Below are positions 1-8,392 of a stretch of 64,000 bases of DNA, piece by piece. The position numbers and the translations under genes are program-made. The DNA lies in contig WGMT01000020.1 of the NCBI GenBank assembly GCA_016124945.1, positions 62,001 to 126,000 of the forward strand. Direction: 5' to 3'. The notes under the pieces are model-generated. The model saw only the letters and a list, made by a program, of their open reading frames with translations, was not told the DNA's origin and did not search any database. Numbering within the stretch: position 1 is the first letter of the stretch; each line of letters starts with the position of its first letter. Source of the DNA: a bacterium (lineage in GTDB: Bacteria > Chloroflexota > Anaerolineae > Caldilineales > Caldilineaceae).

Positions 1-60
1 TCCAGGATCCATCCGTACTACAGGGGCAACGATATCGGGTTTCGAGTGGTGTTAGTGTAG
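1..60 (+). CDS. C-terminal end of a SUMF1/formylglycine-generating-enzyme-like protein (partial)
   Basis: An open frame enters the window at base 1 and stops at the TAG at 58-60. Its last 19 residues include RGNDIGFRVV, the typical end of the SUMF1 (FGE-sulfatase) fold, where an R-x-x-x-x-GFR segment closes the domain. The rest of the gene lies outside the window, so length and fused domains are unknown. In Chloroflexi and cyanobacteria such domains are often encoded next to, or fused to, caspase-like proteases, and the next gene is one. The call rests on a short tail only. Confidence 0.6.
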   Translation, partial: SRIHPYYRGNDIGFRVVLV

Positions 61-539
61 TCCCCATTCACCTCTGCCCTCTGTTGTCTCTGAACTCTGC
101 TGCTCTGACATCTGTCCTCTGGGGGGTGTGGGGGCGGCCCCCACGCCTCTGCCATCGCCGAAGGCGATCCGATTTTTTTGAAAAATGGAGGCCCTCACCC
201 CCAACCCCTCTCCCAGTCCGTTGAGTGAGTTGGGCGCGCTTTCGGTGCGGTATGAACGACGATATTGTCCGCTTCGGTAGGTGTGGGTGGGAGAGGGGAG
301 TCGGAGACAATCGATCGCTTGCATTGGAAACCGCCGCCGTTGACAAAGACTGTGATCGACATCGTAGTTGCGACTGAAGCGTCGCCTCGTCGACGATCTG
401 GCTCCCCTCTCCCACCCAGATACGACAGCCGCGAAATCTATGCTATCCATCCGTTTCGCTAGATCACACCATCCTATCAACGCAGTGGGAGAGGGGCTGG
501 GGGTGAGGGCCTATCTCCTCAAACATAAGGAGAACCCTC
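61..539. repeat. Intergenic region with nested inverted repeats
   Basis: No convincing gene is seen here. An outer inverted repeat pairs 189-215 with 486-512 (26 of 27 bases match; CCCTCACCCCCAACCCC-type arms). A second, perfect 16-bp inverted repeat (285-300 with 402-417) lies inside it. The nested arms resemble a small non-autonomous mobile element or dispersed repeat, but no target duplication was identified. A ribosome-binding site AAGGAG for the caspase-like gene lies just before 540. Confidence 0.55.
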
Positions 540-1541
540 ATGCACTTCAACCACGGTTACGCCCTGCTCATCGGCGTGGGCGCGTGCGAATACCCCAAGT
601 GGTCGCTGCCCACCACCGTCAAAGACGCGCAGGCCATCCAGCAAGTCCTCACCGACGCCGATCTCTGCGCCTACGCTCCCGAACAGATCCGGCTACTCCA
701 TAACGAAACGGCCACGCGGCAGCGCATCCTCGACGGGTTGGCCTGGCTAGCCCAATCTGTGCAGAAGGACCCCGAAGCCACCGCCGTAGTCTACTTCTCC
801 GGCCACGGCTGGCTGCACAAAGAAACCGGCGACTACTACCTCGTCCCCCACGACGTCGAACCCTTCAACTTCACCGGGTCGGCGCTGGCGGCTGCCGATT
901 TCACCGAAGCGCTGCGCAACGTCAAGGCCAAGCGTCTGCTCGCCTTCATCGATAGCTGCCACGCCGAAGGCATGGCCACCGCCAAAGACGAACCGTCGTC
1001 ACCCCTGCCACCGTCACTGGCTGAGACCGCGTTGCCCAAAGCCGTCATCGACGATCTGGCGCTGGGCGAAGGACGCGCCGTCTTCACCTCCTCGCGCGGC
1101 GAGCAGCGTTCATGGCTGCGTCCCGACAAGACACTGAGCATCTTCACCTATCACCTGCTCGAAGCCTTCCAGGGCGCGCACAACGTCCCAGGCGACGCCT
1201 TCGTTAAGGTCTCCAACCTTATGAACTACCTGGGCGAACAGGTCTCCGAAAGCGCCTGGCGTCTGTGCAGCGCCGACCAAAGCCCCTTCTTCAAATTCGA
1301 GACCGAAGACTTCCCCGTCGCCGTCCTCCGCGGCGGCAAAGGGCTGCCCAAAGGCGGCTGGGACGAAGTCTCTGAAAACGCCCAAGAGACCATCGCTCGC
1401 TACAGCGCCACCGTCACCGGCGATGGGTCTATTGCCCAGGGCGGCAGCGTGGCCGCCGGCAAAGGCGGCATTGCGGTCAAAGGCAACGTACAGGGTGGCA
1501 TCCGCTTGTCGAATAGAGACCGAGGTTCTGGATGGGTTTAG
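540..1541 (+). CDS. Caspase-like peptidase (C14 family)
   Basis: This 333-residue protein has a metacaspase/caspase p20-like fold. The catalytic pair is visible: His89 in YFSGHGW and Cys140 in FIDSCHAEG, each after a hydrophobic beta strand, and the start ALLIGVGACEYP is typical of the fold. The family cleaves proteins after basic or acidic residues; the substrate here is unknown. Residues from about 285 to 325 form a Gly/Val/Ala-rich tail (GDGSIAQGGSVAAGKGG), the low-complexity beta-rich tail often attached to Chloroflexi caspase proteins. There is no signal peptide, so it should be cytoplasmic. The start is supported by AAGGAG 8-10 bases upstream. It follows a SUMF1-type gene, a common pairing. 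Confidence 0.85.
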   Translation: MHFNHGYALLIGVGACEYPKWSLPTTVKDAQAIQQVLTDADLCAYAPEQIRLLHNETATRQRILDGLAWLAQSVQKDPEATAVVYFSGHGWLHKETGDYYLVPHDVEPFNFTGSALAAADFTEALRNVKAKRLLAFIDSCHAEGMATAKDEPSSPLPPSLAETALPKAVIDDLALGEGRAVFTSSRGEQRSWLRPDKTLSIFTYHLLEAFQGAHNVPGDAFVKVSNLMNYLGEQVSESAWRLCSADQSPFFKFETEDFPVAVLRGGKGLPKGGWDEVSENAQETIARYSATVTGDGSIAQGGSVAAGKGGIAVKGNVQGGIRLSNRDRGSGWV

Positions 1542-1570
1542 GCCAATCTCACTATCTTTGACATCCGACA

Positions 1571-1607
1571 GCGAAGACAGACAGTGCCAGGCACTGTCTG
1601 TCTTCGC
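1571..1607. terminator. Perfect 18-bp palindromic hairpin
   Basis: Bases 1571-1588 are the exact reverse complement of 1590-1607, with one base at the centre. The core CAGTGCCAGGCACTG recurs in a second palindrome at 20804-20841. It lies 30 bases after the caspase-like stop codon and could terminate transcription, although no T-tract follows. Confidence 0.55.
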
Positions 1608-1720
1608 AATCTCATCCCGCCAAACCACATTGACACACAAATCAACCTGCACTATCCTGCCTTCATCCCACATCCACAATTCCACACCCACAATTCCATA
1701 CAACACCGGAGGCGCAGGCC

Positions 1721-2677
1721 ATGAAGATCCTGATCCACTACCCCTTCAGCGCGGACGAAATCGAGCAGTTTCGTAACCTGGCACAAAGTTTAGGCGACCA
1801 TGAAGTACTACACGCAGATTCCGAGGACGAAGCCGTGTCACTTGCGGCAGACGCCGAAGTGGTGATGGGGCACTTCCGTCCCGTCGTCTGCGCCGCTGCG
1901 ACTAACTTGCGCTGGATCCAATCGTTCAGCGCCGGTATGGACAAGTTCCTCTTCCCCGAAATCGTCGAACGGGACGAGGTGACGCTCTGCAACGTGGCCG
2001 GCCTCTACGCCGTGCAGGGTGCGGAACACGCCTGGGCGCTGCTGCTAGCGCTGGCGCGCAGCCTGCCCACGGCCCTCCGTTCACAGGACCAACACCGCTG
2101 GCAGAGTGGACCAGTCGTATCCGTCACCGGGATGACGCTGGGTGTGGTGGGCATGGGTGGCTTCGGCCTGGAGATGGTGAAACGCGCTCAGGGCTACGAC
2201 ATGCACATCCTCGCCGTAGACGCCGTGCGCACCGAAGCGCCCGCAGGCGTGGCCCAGCTCAAGGCCGCCACCGAAGACAATCTACACGAACTCCTGCGCC
2301 TCGCCGATGTGGTGATGATGGCCTGTCCCCTCACCAAGGAGACCTACCACCTCATCAGCACTGAGGAATTCAACTTGATGAAGCCTAGCGCCTACCTGAT
2401 CAACGTCACCCGAGGCGGCATCATCGACGAGGACGCCCTGGTGACGGCGCTGCAGAACAACCAGATCGCGGGCGCGGCCCTCGACGTCGTGGAAAAAGAA
2501 CCACTATCCGAAGAGAGCCCCCTTTGGGACGCGCCCAACCTGATCCTCACGCCCCACCGTGCAGGCGCATCCCAGCACCGTCACCGCGACATTGTCAACT
2601 TTTTCCAGCAAAACCTGCGTCGCTACCTGAGCGGCGAACCGGTTGTGAATGTGGTAGACAAACGGCGCGGGTATTAG
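1721..2677 (+). CDS. D-2-hydroxyacid dehydrogenase (NAD-binding)
   Basis: This 318-residue cytoplasmic oxidoreductase reduces a 2-keto acid to a D-2-hydroxy acid, or the reverse, with NAD(P)H. The N-terminal substrate domain spans about residues 1-100. The Rossmann motif GVVGMGGFG lies near residue 143. The catalytic Arg is in NVTRGGIIDEDAL, the Glu in VEKEP, and the His in LTPHRAGAS. Length and motif order match the glyoxylate/phosphoglycerate dehydrogenase superfamily. The substrate cannot be assigned; a glyoxylate/hydroxypyruvate reductase-like role is possible. GGAGG lies a few bases before the ATG. The gene converges on a TIM-barrel isomerase gene. Confidence 0.88.
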   Translation: MKILIHYPFSADEIEQFRNLAQSLGDHEVLHADSEDEAVSLAADAEVVMGHFRPVVCAAATNLRWIQSFSAGMDKFLFPEIVERDEVTLCNVAGLYAVQGAEHAWALLLALARSLPTALRSQDQHRWQSGPVVSVTGMTLGVVGMGGFGLEMVKRAQGYDMHILAVDAVRTEAPAGVAQLKAATEDNLHELLRLADVVMMACPLTKETYHLISTEEFNLMKPSAYLINVTRGGIIDEDALVTALQNNQIAGAALDVVEKEPLSEESPLWDAPNLILTPHRAGASQHRHRDIVNFFQQNLRRYLSGEPVVNVVDKRRGY

Positions 2678-2719
2678 GTGACTGGGGGATTCTGTTGGCA
2701 ATCCCGCTGTTACAAGGAA

Positions 2720-2791
2720 ATCGTCTCGTATTGCATATTCTGCTTGCATATTCTGCGGTTGGTAACCGCAGAATATGCAATACGAGACGAT
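2720..2791. terminator. Bidirectional hairpin with two competing left arms
   Basis: Arm 2744-2760 pairs perfectly with 2764-2780 around a 3-nt loop. A second left arm, 2720-2743, pairs perfectly with 2768-2791. The two pairings share a right arm and are mutually exclusive. It lies between two convergent genes and probably ends transcription from both sides. An outer GGTGACTGGG / CCCAGTCACC pair (about 2678-2687 and 2833-2842) encloses it. Confidence 0.6.
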
Positions 2792-2850
2792 CGCCTATGT
2801 CGTAGCTGCCAATGCAGCATCAACCACCGCGGACCCAGTCACCCAATCTC

Positions 2851-3654
2851 CTAATACCCCATCCCGCGCAGATACTCGACCATGCGCCGGCTGCGTTTGG
2901 CCTCGCTGATCGGATCGTCCGCGCCGGGGATCGGCTCGCCGGGGCAGGCGGTGACCCACCGATCAAACTTGATCTCGTCCAGCGTCTCTTTGATGGCGGG
3001 GAAGTCGACGTTGGTGGATTGGCCTACGTCTACCCATACGGGCTGATAGAAGCCGTCGTCGCGGCGTGAGGTGGACGAGTAGTCCTGCAAGTGGACGTAG
3101 TTGAGCTGCTCCTTGAAATCGCGCAAGGACGCACACGGCTCGTAGCCCCACAATTGGGCGTGGGAGACGTCGATACAGAGTTTGGCCGTCTTGAGATAGC
3201 CCATGTAGGTACGCCAGTGCTCAATGGAATCGACCAGCAGATTGGTGTGGATGTGGTAACTCAATTCCAGGCCAAACTGGGCGGCGTATTCGGCCCAGGC
3301 ATCGGCACCGTCGGCAGCGGCTTTCAGATCGTCGTCGGTGACGGCGCGCTCCTTGGGCTTGGCGGCGTTCATGAACATGAAACAGTCGGCCCCGGCCTCG
3401 GCGGCGTACTCCATGCGCCGCTTGTTGCGTTCCACGTGTGCCCAGTCTCGCACATCGGGCGAACCATTGGCGGTAAGGACAACCAACGGCATGTCCGCAT
3501 TGGCGCACACTTGCCGTAGTCGCGCCGGTGTACCCATCCAATCCAGGCTGAGTCGTCCTTCCCAGCCGTCCCAGCCTGCTTCTTTGAGCGCGGTCAGCGC
3601 AGGTTCCAGATCCGGATCGCGCCAGCGCAGCGTGGCATAGCCAAGTCGATACAT
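2851..3654 (-). CDS. Sugar phosphate isomerase/epimerase (TIM barrel)
   Basis: This 267-residue member of the xylose isomerase-like TIM-barrel (AP endonuclease 2) superfamily probably isomerises or epimerises a sugar or inositol derivative in the cytoplasm. Visible features are LGYATLRWRD at the first strand, ELSYHIHTNLL (metal-site Glu and His region), LCIDVSHAQLWG and NYVHLQDY. The start at 3654 is chosen over an upstream in-frame ATG because GGAG lies 7-8 bases before it and homologues begin with this MYRLG-type strand. It is divergent from the DUF123 gene and convergent with the dehydrogenase. The exact substrate is unknown. Confidence 0.82.
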   Translation of the reverse strand: MYRLGYATLRWRDPDLEPALTALKEAGWDGWEGRLSLDWMGTPARLRQVCANADMPLVVLTANGSPDVRDWAHVERNKRRMEYAAEAGADCFMFMNAAKPKERAVTDDDLKAAADGADAWAEYAAQFGLELSYHIHTNLLVDSIEHWRTYMGYLKTAKLCIDVSHAQLWGYEPCASLRDFKEQLNYVHLQDYSSTSRRDDGFYQPVWVDVGQSTNVDFPAIKETLDEIKFDRWVTACPGEPIPGADDPISEAKRSRRMVEYLRGMGY

Positions 3655-3815
3655 AATCGGTCTCCTGTGGGGTTTGTGGTTGTGGGGAAAGAGAAGAAGA
3701 TGATGGGATGATGAAATGATGCATCGAAAAGAGCCCGTCACCCCCCCCCATCTGCTGCAATCTGATTTATACTGCATTCTGCGCCAATCAACAAACCACC
3801 ACAAATCAAGTGACT

Positions 3816-4292
3816 ATGCGCAAGATCGACATCGCTGATGTTGCGTCCTTGCCGCCTACGCCGGGCAGTTACCTGCTTCTCTTGGAAATTGACGATCCTA
3901 TCATCGTCCATGTCGGTCGCCTCGGCCCATTGATCTTCTCTCCTGGCACCTGGCTTTACGCCGGCAGCGCCTGGGGTCACGGCGGCGTACGCGCCCGCGT
4001 CGCTCGTCACTTTCGCCTTGAAAAGAAACGCCATTGGCACATCGACGCCCTCAGCCTCGTGCAGCCGCCTGTCGCCGCCTACGTCGAACTGCAATCCGAA
4101 CTGCAATCCGAACTGCAAGTTAACTTAACCATCCGGCTCGAATGTCTGTGGATCCAACGCCTCCTCACCCTCCCTGAAATGCGATCCCCCCACCCCGGCT
4201 TCGGCAGCAGCGACTGCATACAGGGATGTGTAGCACATTTGGTCTGCACAAGTGACGTTACGCTGGATTGGGCAAGAGTTTTGCAGGAATGA
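3816..4292 (+). CDS. DUF123 / GIY-YIG-like nuclease domain protein
   Basis: This small protein has 158 residues from the ATG at 3816; a GTG two codons upstream is possible. It carries the DUF123 fold, a branch of the GIY-YIG superfamily. GSYLLLLEI and the GTWLYAGSAWGHGGVRARVARHF stretch give the G-x-Y...Y-x-GSA pattern. HWHID and GFGSSDC near the C-terminus complete the family signature. The family is predicted to bind or cut nucleic acid, but no reaction is well established. Residues around 93-104 contain an internal repeat (ELQS three times), encoded by tandem 12-base repeats, where homologues are usually short, so this may be a recent expansion. No strong ribosome-binding site is seen. Confidence 0.8.
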   Translation: MRKIDIADVASLPPTPGSYLLLLEIDDPIIVHVGRLGPLIFSPGTWLYAGSAWGHGGVRARVARHFRLEKKRHWHIDALSLVQPPVAAYVELQSELQSELQVNLTIRLECLWIQRLLTLPEMRSPHPGFGSSDCIQGCVAHLVCTSDVTLDWARVLQE

Positions 4293-4293
4293 A

Positions 4294-4356
4294 GATGATG
4301 GGATGATGAGATGATGGGTCCCGACGAAACCCATCATCTCATCATCCTCATCATCT
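4294..4356. repeat. Dispersed hairpin, GATGATGGGATGATG type
   Basis: A left arm from 4294 and a right arm ending at 4356 pair over about 26 bases around a 9-base loop. The arms are built of GATGATGG words. It begins one base after the stop codon of the DUF123 gene and may act as its terminator. Further AATCCCC low-complexity sequence follows up to 4405. Confidence 0.65.
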
Positions 4357-4500
4357 CCTCCCCCCAATCACAAATCCCCAATCCCCAATCACTAATCCCC
4401 AACAAATTTGGCCTCCATCCCCTTTTCGATTAGTCTATTTTGGCCGCTTTGCGGCGCATGGGCCGTCCATCCACCAGCCAAAGAAAGTGACCCATCCCCC

Positions 4501-5301
4501 ATGATCCTCTATTTGATCCGGCATGCCCAGTCGGCCAACAATGTCCTCGCCGAAAAGGTGCGTGCCATCGGCGAATTAGACGAGCTTTCTTACGACGATT
4601 ACCGCCTCTACCGCGTGGCCGATCCTTCTCTTACAGAGATTGGCTTCCAACAAGCAGACATCCTCGCCAACTATTTACAGACGGCCAAACCCAAGCATCG
4701 CGCCGGCTTCGACGATCCCGGCGACCTGGAACCCGGCGAATTTGAGGGCAATCCCTTTGCCATCAACCGTCTCTATTGCAGCGCCATGTTGCGGGCCTTG
4801 CAGACGGCCAAACCCATTGGTGAAAAGTTGGGCATTCGCCCGACAATCTGGCTCGACGTCCACGAGCACGGTGGCGTCTTTGACAATCAAGCTGAAGACG
4901 GCCTCGCCAAAGGACGGCCCGGCCTCAATCGCATGGAGATCGCACAATCCTTCCCAGGCACCGACGTCACCGACGATGTGACGCAGCGGGGTTGGTGGTT
5001 TGCAGACGAAGAGGACTATGCGGACTGCCAGGGACGGGCCTTGCGCGTCACCGAGGATCTCTTTCGTATGGCGCGCACCGACGAGAACGACCGCGTCGCC
5101 ATTGTGTCGCACGGTACTTTCCTCGACTGCCTGCTCAAAGCACTGATCGGGCGCTTGCCCGGCTACGAATTCCGTTTCGGCCACTACAACACCAGCATCA
5201 CCCGCGTCGACTTCACTGCATCGCAGTACGGCGGCGGACAACACGTGGTTGTCCGCTATGTGAATCGCGTGGATCATCTTTCTCACGATCTAGTTACGTA
5301 A
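4501..5301 (+). CDS. Histidine phosphatase family protein (phosphoglycerate mutase-like)
   Basis: This 266-residue cytoplasmic phosphatase belongs to branch 1 of the histidine phosphatase superfamily. The phospho-acceptor His is in YLIRHAQSANN at residues 6-8, and the second catalytic His is in VAIVSHGTFLDCLL near residue 203. The start at 4501 places the RHG motif directly after the first strand, as in the family; an upstream in-frame ATG at 4408 would add an unlikely extension. Substrates range from phosphoglycerate to small phosphomonoesters, so the specific role is open. It is probably co-transcribed with the ThrH-type phosphatase 14 bases downstream. Confidence 0.83.
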   Translation: MILYLIRHAQSANNVLAEKVRAIGELDELSYDDYRLYRVADPSLTEIGFQQADILANYLQTAKPKHRAGFDDPGDLEPGEFEGNPFAINRLYCSAMLRALQTAKPIGEKLGIRPTIWLDVHEHGGVFDNQAEDGLAKGRPGLNRMEIAQSFPGTDVTDDVTQRGWWFADEEDYADCQGRALRVTEDLFRMARTDENDRVAIVSHGTFLDCLLKALIGRLPGYEFRFGHYNTSITRVDFTASQYGGGQHVVVRYVNRVDHLSHDLVT

Positions 5302-5315
5302 TCAAGGAGTACCCT

Positions 5316-5945
5316 ATGGATCTGAATCAACCGCCCTTGATCGCCAGCGATCTCGAAGGCGTCCTCGTGCCTGAGATCTGGGTGGCAGTGGCCGAGAAAA
5401 CAGGTATCGAAAAGCTACGCCTCACCACACGCGAAATTTCAGACTACGACGCGCTTATGAAAATGCGCATTGATATTTTGCGCGAGCACAACCTACGCCT
5501 TTCCGACATTCAAGAAGTGATCGCTACGCTTGCGCCCCTTCCCGGCGCCGCGGACTTTGTCTCTTGGGTGCGCAGCCAAGCGCAGTTCATCATCATTTCA
5601 GATACGTTTTACGAGTTTGCTGCCCCGCTGATGTTGCAGATGGAACGCCCCACCATCTTCTGCCACTCGCTGCTTGTGGACGCAGACGGCTTCTTGTCCG
5701 GCTTCCGCATGCGGCTGGACATGCCCAAACGGCGCACCATCATGGCCATGAACGATATTGGCTTCCGCACCATGGCAATGGGCGATTCGTACAACGACAT
5801 CGCCATGCTGGAAAAAGCCGATGTCGGCATGCTCTTTGCGCCCCCAGACAATGTCGTCGCCGATCACCCGAGCTTCCCGATTGCGCGAACCTATGCAGAG
5901 GCGAAAGCGTTTATTGAAGAGAAGTTCCTGTTGAAAGAAGAATGA
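5316..5945 (+). CDS. thrH: ThrH-type HAD phosphatase (phosphoserine phosphatase / homoserine phosphotransferase)
   Basis: This 209-residue HAD hydrolase closely follows Pseudomonas ThrH in order and wording: DLEGVLVPEIW (D-x-E nucleophile motif), AEKTGI, DIQEVIATLAPLPGA, IISDTFYEFAAPL (motif II), PKR, and GDSYNDIAML (motif III). ThrH removes phosphate from phosphoserine and can transfer it to homoserine, linking serine and threonine synthesis. Length matches the family. AAGGAG lies 7 bases before the ATG. The stop codon at 5943-5945 lies in a GAAGAATGA repeat run that leads into a long hairpin. The second activity is inferred from family similarity only. Confidence 0.83.
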   Translation: MDLNQPPLIASDLEGVLVPEIWVAVAEKTGIEKLRLTTREISDYDALMKMRIDILREHNLRLSDIQEVIATLAPLPGAADFVSWVRSQAQFIIISDTFYEFAAPLMLQMERPTIFCHSLLVDADGFLSGFRMRLDMPKRRTIMAMNDIGFRTMAMGDSYNDIAMLEKADVGMLFAPPDNVVADHPSFPIARTYAEAKAFIEEKFLLKEE

Positions 5946-5950
5946 AGAAT

Positions 5951-6046
5951 GAAGAATGAATAATGAATGAAGACTGGGTAGACCATACCGCTTGCATAGA
6001 AGCAAGTTAGGTGGTCTACCCAGTCTTCATTCATTATTCATTCTTC
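5951..6046. repeat. Dispersed hairpin, GAATGAAGAATGA type, 35-bp perfect arms
   Basis: Bases 5951-5985 pair perfectly with 6012-6046. The outer part is GAAGAATGAATAATGAATG-type low complexity and the inner part is a specific GGGTAGACCA stem. The loop contains a further small stem (CTTGC with GCAAG). It sits immediately after thrH. The rest of the gap to 6222 shows no gene and no clear promoter. Confidence 0.7.
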
Positions 6047-6221
6047 TTTAACCTCGCTTAATTTCTCAACAAACCCCACTTAATCTGGTGTCTAATTTGC
6101 CTCTCCTGAATTGTGGCGCTTCTCTCTTGAAAAATCGCTTTGGCGTGTGTTACGGTATACCCGCTCTAAAATTGGTCTTTCTCCTTTGGACAAAAAGTCT
6201 TCCTAGAATGAGCAACAGACA

Positions 6222-6710
6222 ATGAGCAATGTGGATCGTTCTTTACCACCGCCAGAGACAAAGTCGGCGTGGACTCGTTTTTTGATCACATGCGGCTACA
6301 TTCTGGCGGTGTCCTACCCGCTTCTTGCCCTTTCGACAGGTGTACGTGCCCTCTATCAGCTTTTCTTGAAAGAGGGGGTCACCGATTATCTTGGGCCTGC
6401 TATGAGCGGTGTAGCGGCGCTCTGCTACTTGACGGCCACCGTCGGCTTTACCTATCGCAAGAAATGGGCGTGGCAGTTGTCGGTAGGGGTGCTCGGTTTT
6501 GAGACAGCGATGACGTTGATCGTCGGCACGCTCAGCTTCATCATCCCCGATGTCATCGGTAGTACGGCATGGCGACATTTTGGGGCAGACTATGGATTCT
6601 TCCCGCTCTTCCAACCGCTGCTGGGGCTGGCCTGGCTTTTCTGGCCGGAGACGTTACGCACCTACGGCATCATCAAGACAGCCGTCCAACCAGACGGAGC
6701 CGGCTCGTGA
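6222..6710 (+). CDS. Four-TM membrane protein of unknown function
   Basis: This 162-residue protein has about four hydrophobic segments (roughly residues 20-45, 58-76, 85-112 and 125-145), separated by short polar loops. No known catalytic motif is seen. Its stop codon overlaps the GTG start of the ABC permease by four bases (GTGA), so translation is probably coupled. That makes it a likely accessory component of the transporter or simply a co-regulated protein. No homologous family is recognised. Confidence 0.7.
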   Translation: MSNVDRSLPPPETKSAWTRFLITCGYILAVSYPLLALSTGVRALYQLFLKEGVTDYLGPAMSGVAALCYLTATVGFTYRKKWAWQLSVGVLGFETAMTLIVGTLSFIIPDVIGSTAWRHFGADYGFFPLFQPLLGLAWLFWPETLRTYGIIKTAVQPDGAGS

Positions 6711-8392
6711 CGCAGAACAGGGCCGCGTCCGACCCGCTCAAGCAACCTGTGACACGTAACCGCCTTGATCGGCTTGACCTTGGCGGAACCCAAGATCCCG
6801 GCGGCTGGCGGGGATGGATCACCGCGCAAGGACGTCGTCCAAAGTCGCGCTCGCTAGCGGTGATCGCCACGATTATCGGCCTGGTAATGCTGCTCCCCCT
6901 GCTCTATCTCGTTGTGCGCGCTGCCGGTGTGGGCTGGACACAGGCCACCGATATGCTCTTACGCCCGCGCACACTGCAAATTGTTTTTAACAGTGTGGGG
7001 CTGGCGACTGCGGTGACGTTTGCTTCGTTGATGTTGGCGCTGCCACTGGCGTGGTTGACGGTGCGCACCGATCTGCCGGGCCGGCGTGCATGGACGATCC
7101 TCGCCGCCATGCCGTTGGTCATCCCCAGTTATGTGGGCGGCTTTGCCCTCATCGCCACGCTAGGACCCAAGGGGATGTTCCAGGAACTGCTGGCGCCCCT
7201 CGGCGTTGATCGGCTCCCTTCGATCTACGGCTTTCCCGGCGCACTCTACGCGCTGACACTCTTCACCTATCCCTATCTCTTTTTGAGCATTCGCGCCGGC
7301 TTACACAACCTCGATTCCGCCATCGAAGAGGCGGCGCGCTCGCTCGGTTACAATGCCTGGCAGACTTTTTTGCGCGTCACCCTGCCTAACCTGCGCCCAG
7401 CCATTACCGCCGGGTCGCTGTTGGTGGCGCTCTACACCTTGAGCGACTTCGGCGCTGTCTCGTTGCTGCGCTTTAATAGCTTTACCCGCGCCATCTACGT
7501 TCAATATCTGAGTAGTTTTGATCGGAGCCTTGCCTCGCTGCTGGCGCTGATTTTGGTGCTGCTGACCGTGCTCTTGCTGCTGGCCGAACGCCGCTCTCGA
7601 GGACGGGCACGCTACTATCGCAGCAGTGCCGGCGTCCTGCGCCGTGGGCGCACGATCAAACTAGGACGCTACCGCTGGCCGGCGCTGATCTTCTGCGCCG
7701 GCGTGGTCGGGTCGGCACTGATTGCGCCGACAGGTGTGGTGGTCTACTGGCTGGTGCGCGGTCTGCTGGCAGGCGAATCGCTTCTGCCTATGTGGGGGGC
7801 CATCATCAACAGCGTACAGGCAGGGACGTTGGCCGCGGTGGCTGCTGTGCTCCTGGCGCTGCCGGTGGCGTTTTACCAGGTGCGCCACCCAGGCCGATTC
7901 AGCAACCTGATCTACCAGAGCGCCTACCTGGGCTATGGTCTGCCCGGCATTGTCATCGCGCTGAGCCTCGTCTTCTTTGGAGCCAACTACGCCACGGCGC
8001 TCTACCAGACGCTGGCCATGCTTATCTTTGCCTACGTGGTGCGCTTTATGCCCCAGGCATTGGGGAATGTACAGACCAGTCTGGTGCAGATCAACCCACG
8101 GCTCGAAGAGGCAGGCCGCAGCCTGGGGTTGGGACGACGGAGCGTCTTTTTCCGTATTACCCTCCCCCTGCTCAGGCCGGGCTTGCTGGCTGGGGCGGCA
8201 TTGGTCTTCTTGACCACGATCAAAGAACTCCCGGCTACGCTGTTACTGGGGCCGACCGGCTTCAACACGTTGGCCACACAGATCTGGTCGGCCACCGCAG
8301 AAGCCTTCTTTGCACGCGCCGCCGCTCCTGCCCTACTGCTGCTCGTGGTGTCGGCCCTAAGCATCCTCTTGATTGTGAGCCAGGAAGAATGA
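6707..8392 (+). CDS. ABC transporter permease, two fused domains (Fe3+/thiamine type)
   Basis: This 561-residue inner-membrane permease has two tandem BPD_transp_1 domains, as in FbpB/SfuB and ThiP. Each half carries its EAA loop: [25 protein letters not shown] near residues 205-230 and [26 protein letters not shown] near 465-490. About twelve transmembrane segments are expected. The GTG at 6707 is chosen because it overlaps the upstream stop codon and removes an N-terminal extension that would lie wholly within the upstream gene. The ATPase follows with an ATGA overlap. Iron(III) or another oxyanion/cation is the likely substrate, but no binding-protein gene lies nearby. Confidence 0.87.
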   Translation: MTQNRAASDPLKQPVTRNRLDRLDLGGTQDPGGWRGWITAQGRRPKSRSLAVIATIIGLVMLLPLLYLVVRAAGVGWTQATDMLLRPRTLQIVFNSVGLATAVTFASLMLALPLAWLTVRTDLPGRRAWTILAAMPLVIPSYVGGFALIATLGPKGMFQELLAPLGVDRLPSIYGFPGALYALTLFTYPYLFLSIRAGLHNLDSAIEEAARSLGYNAWQTFLRVTLPNLRPAITAGSLLVALYTLSDFGAVSLLRFNSFTRAIYVQYLSSFDRSLASLLALILVLLTVLLLLAERRSRGRARYYRSSAGVLRRGRTIKLGRYRWPALIFCAGVVGSALIAPTGVVVYWLVRGLLAGESLLPMWGAIINSVQAGTLAAVAAVLLALPVAFYQVRHPGRFSNLIYQSAYLGYGLPGIVIALSLVFFGANYATALYQTLAMLIFAYVVRFMPQALGNVQTSLVQINPRLEEAGRSLGLGRRSVFFRITLPLLRPGLLAGAALVFLTTIKELPATLLLGPTGFNTLATQIWSATAEAFFARAAAPALLLLVVSALSILLIVSQEE

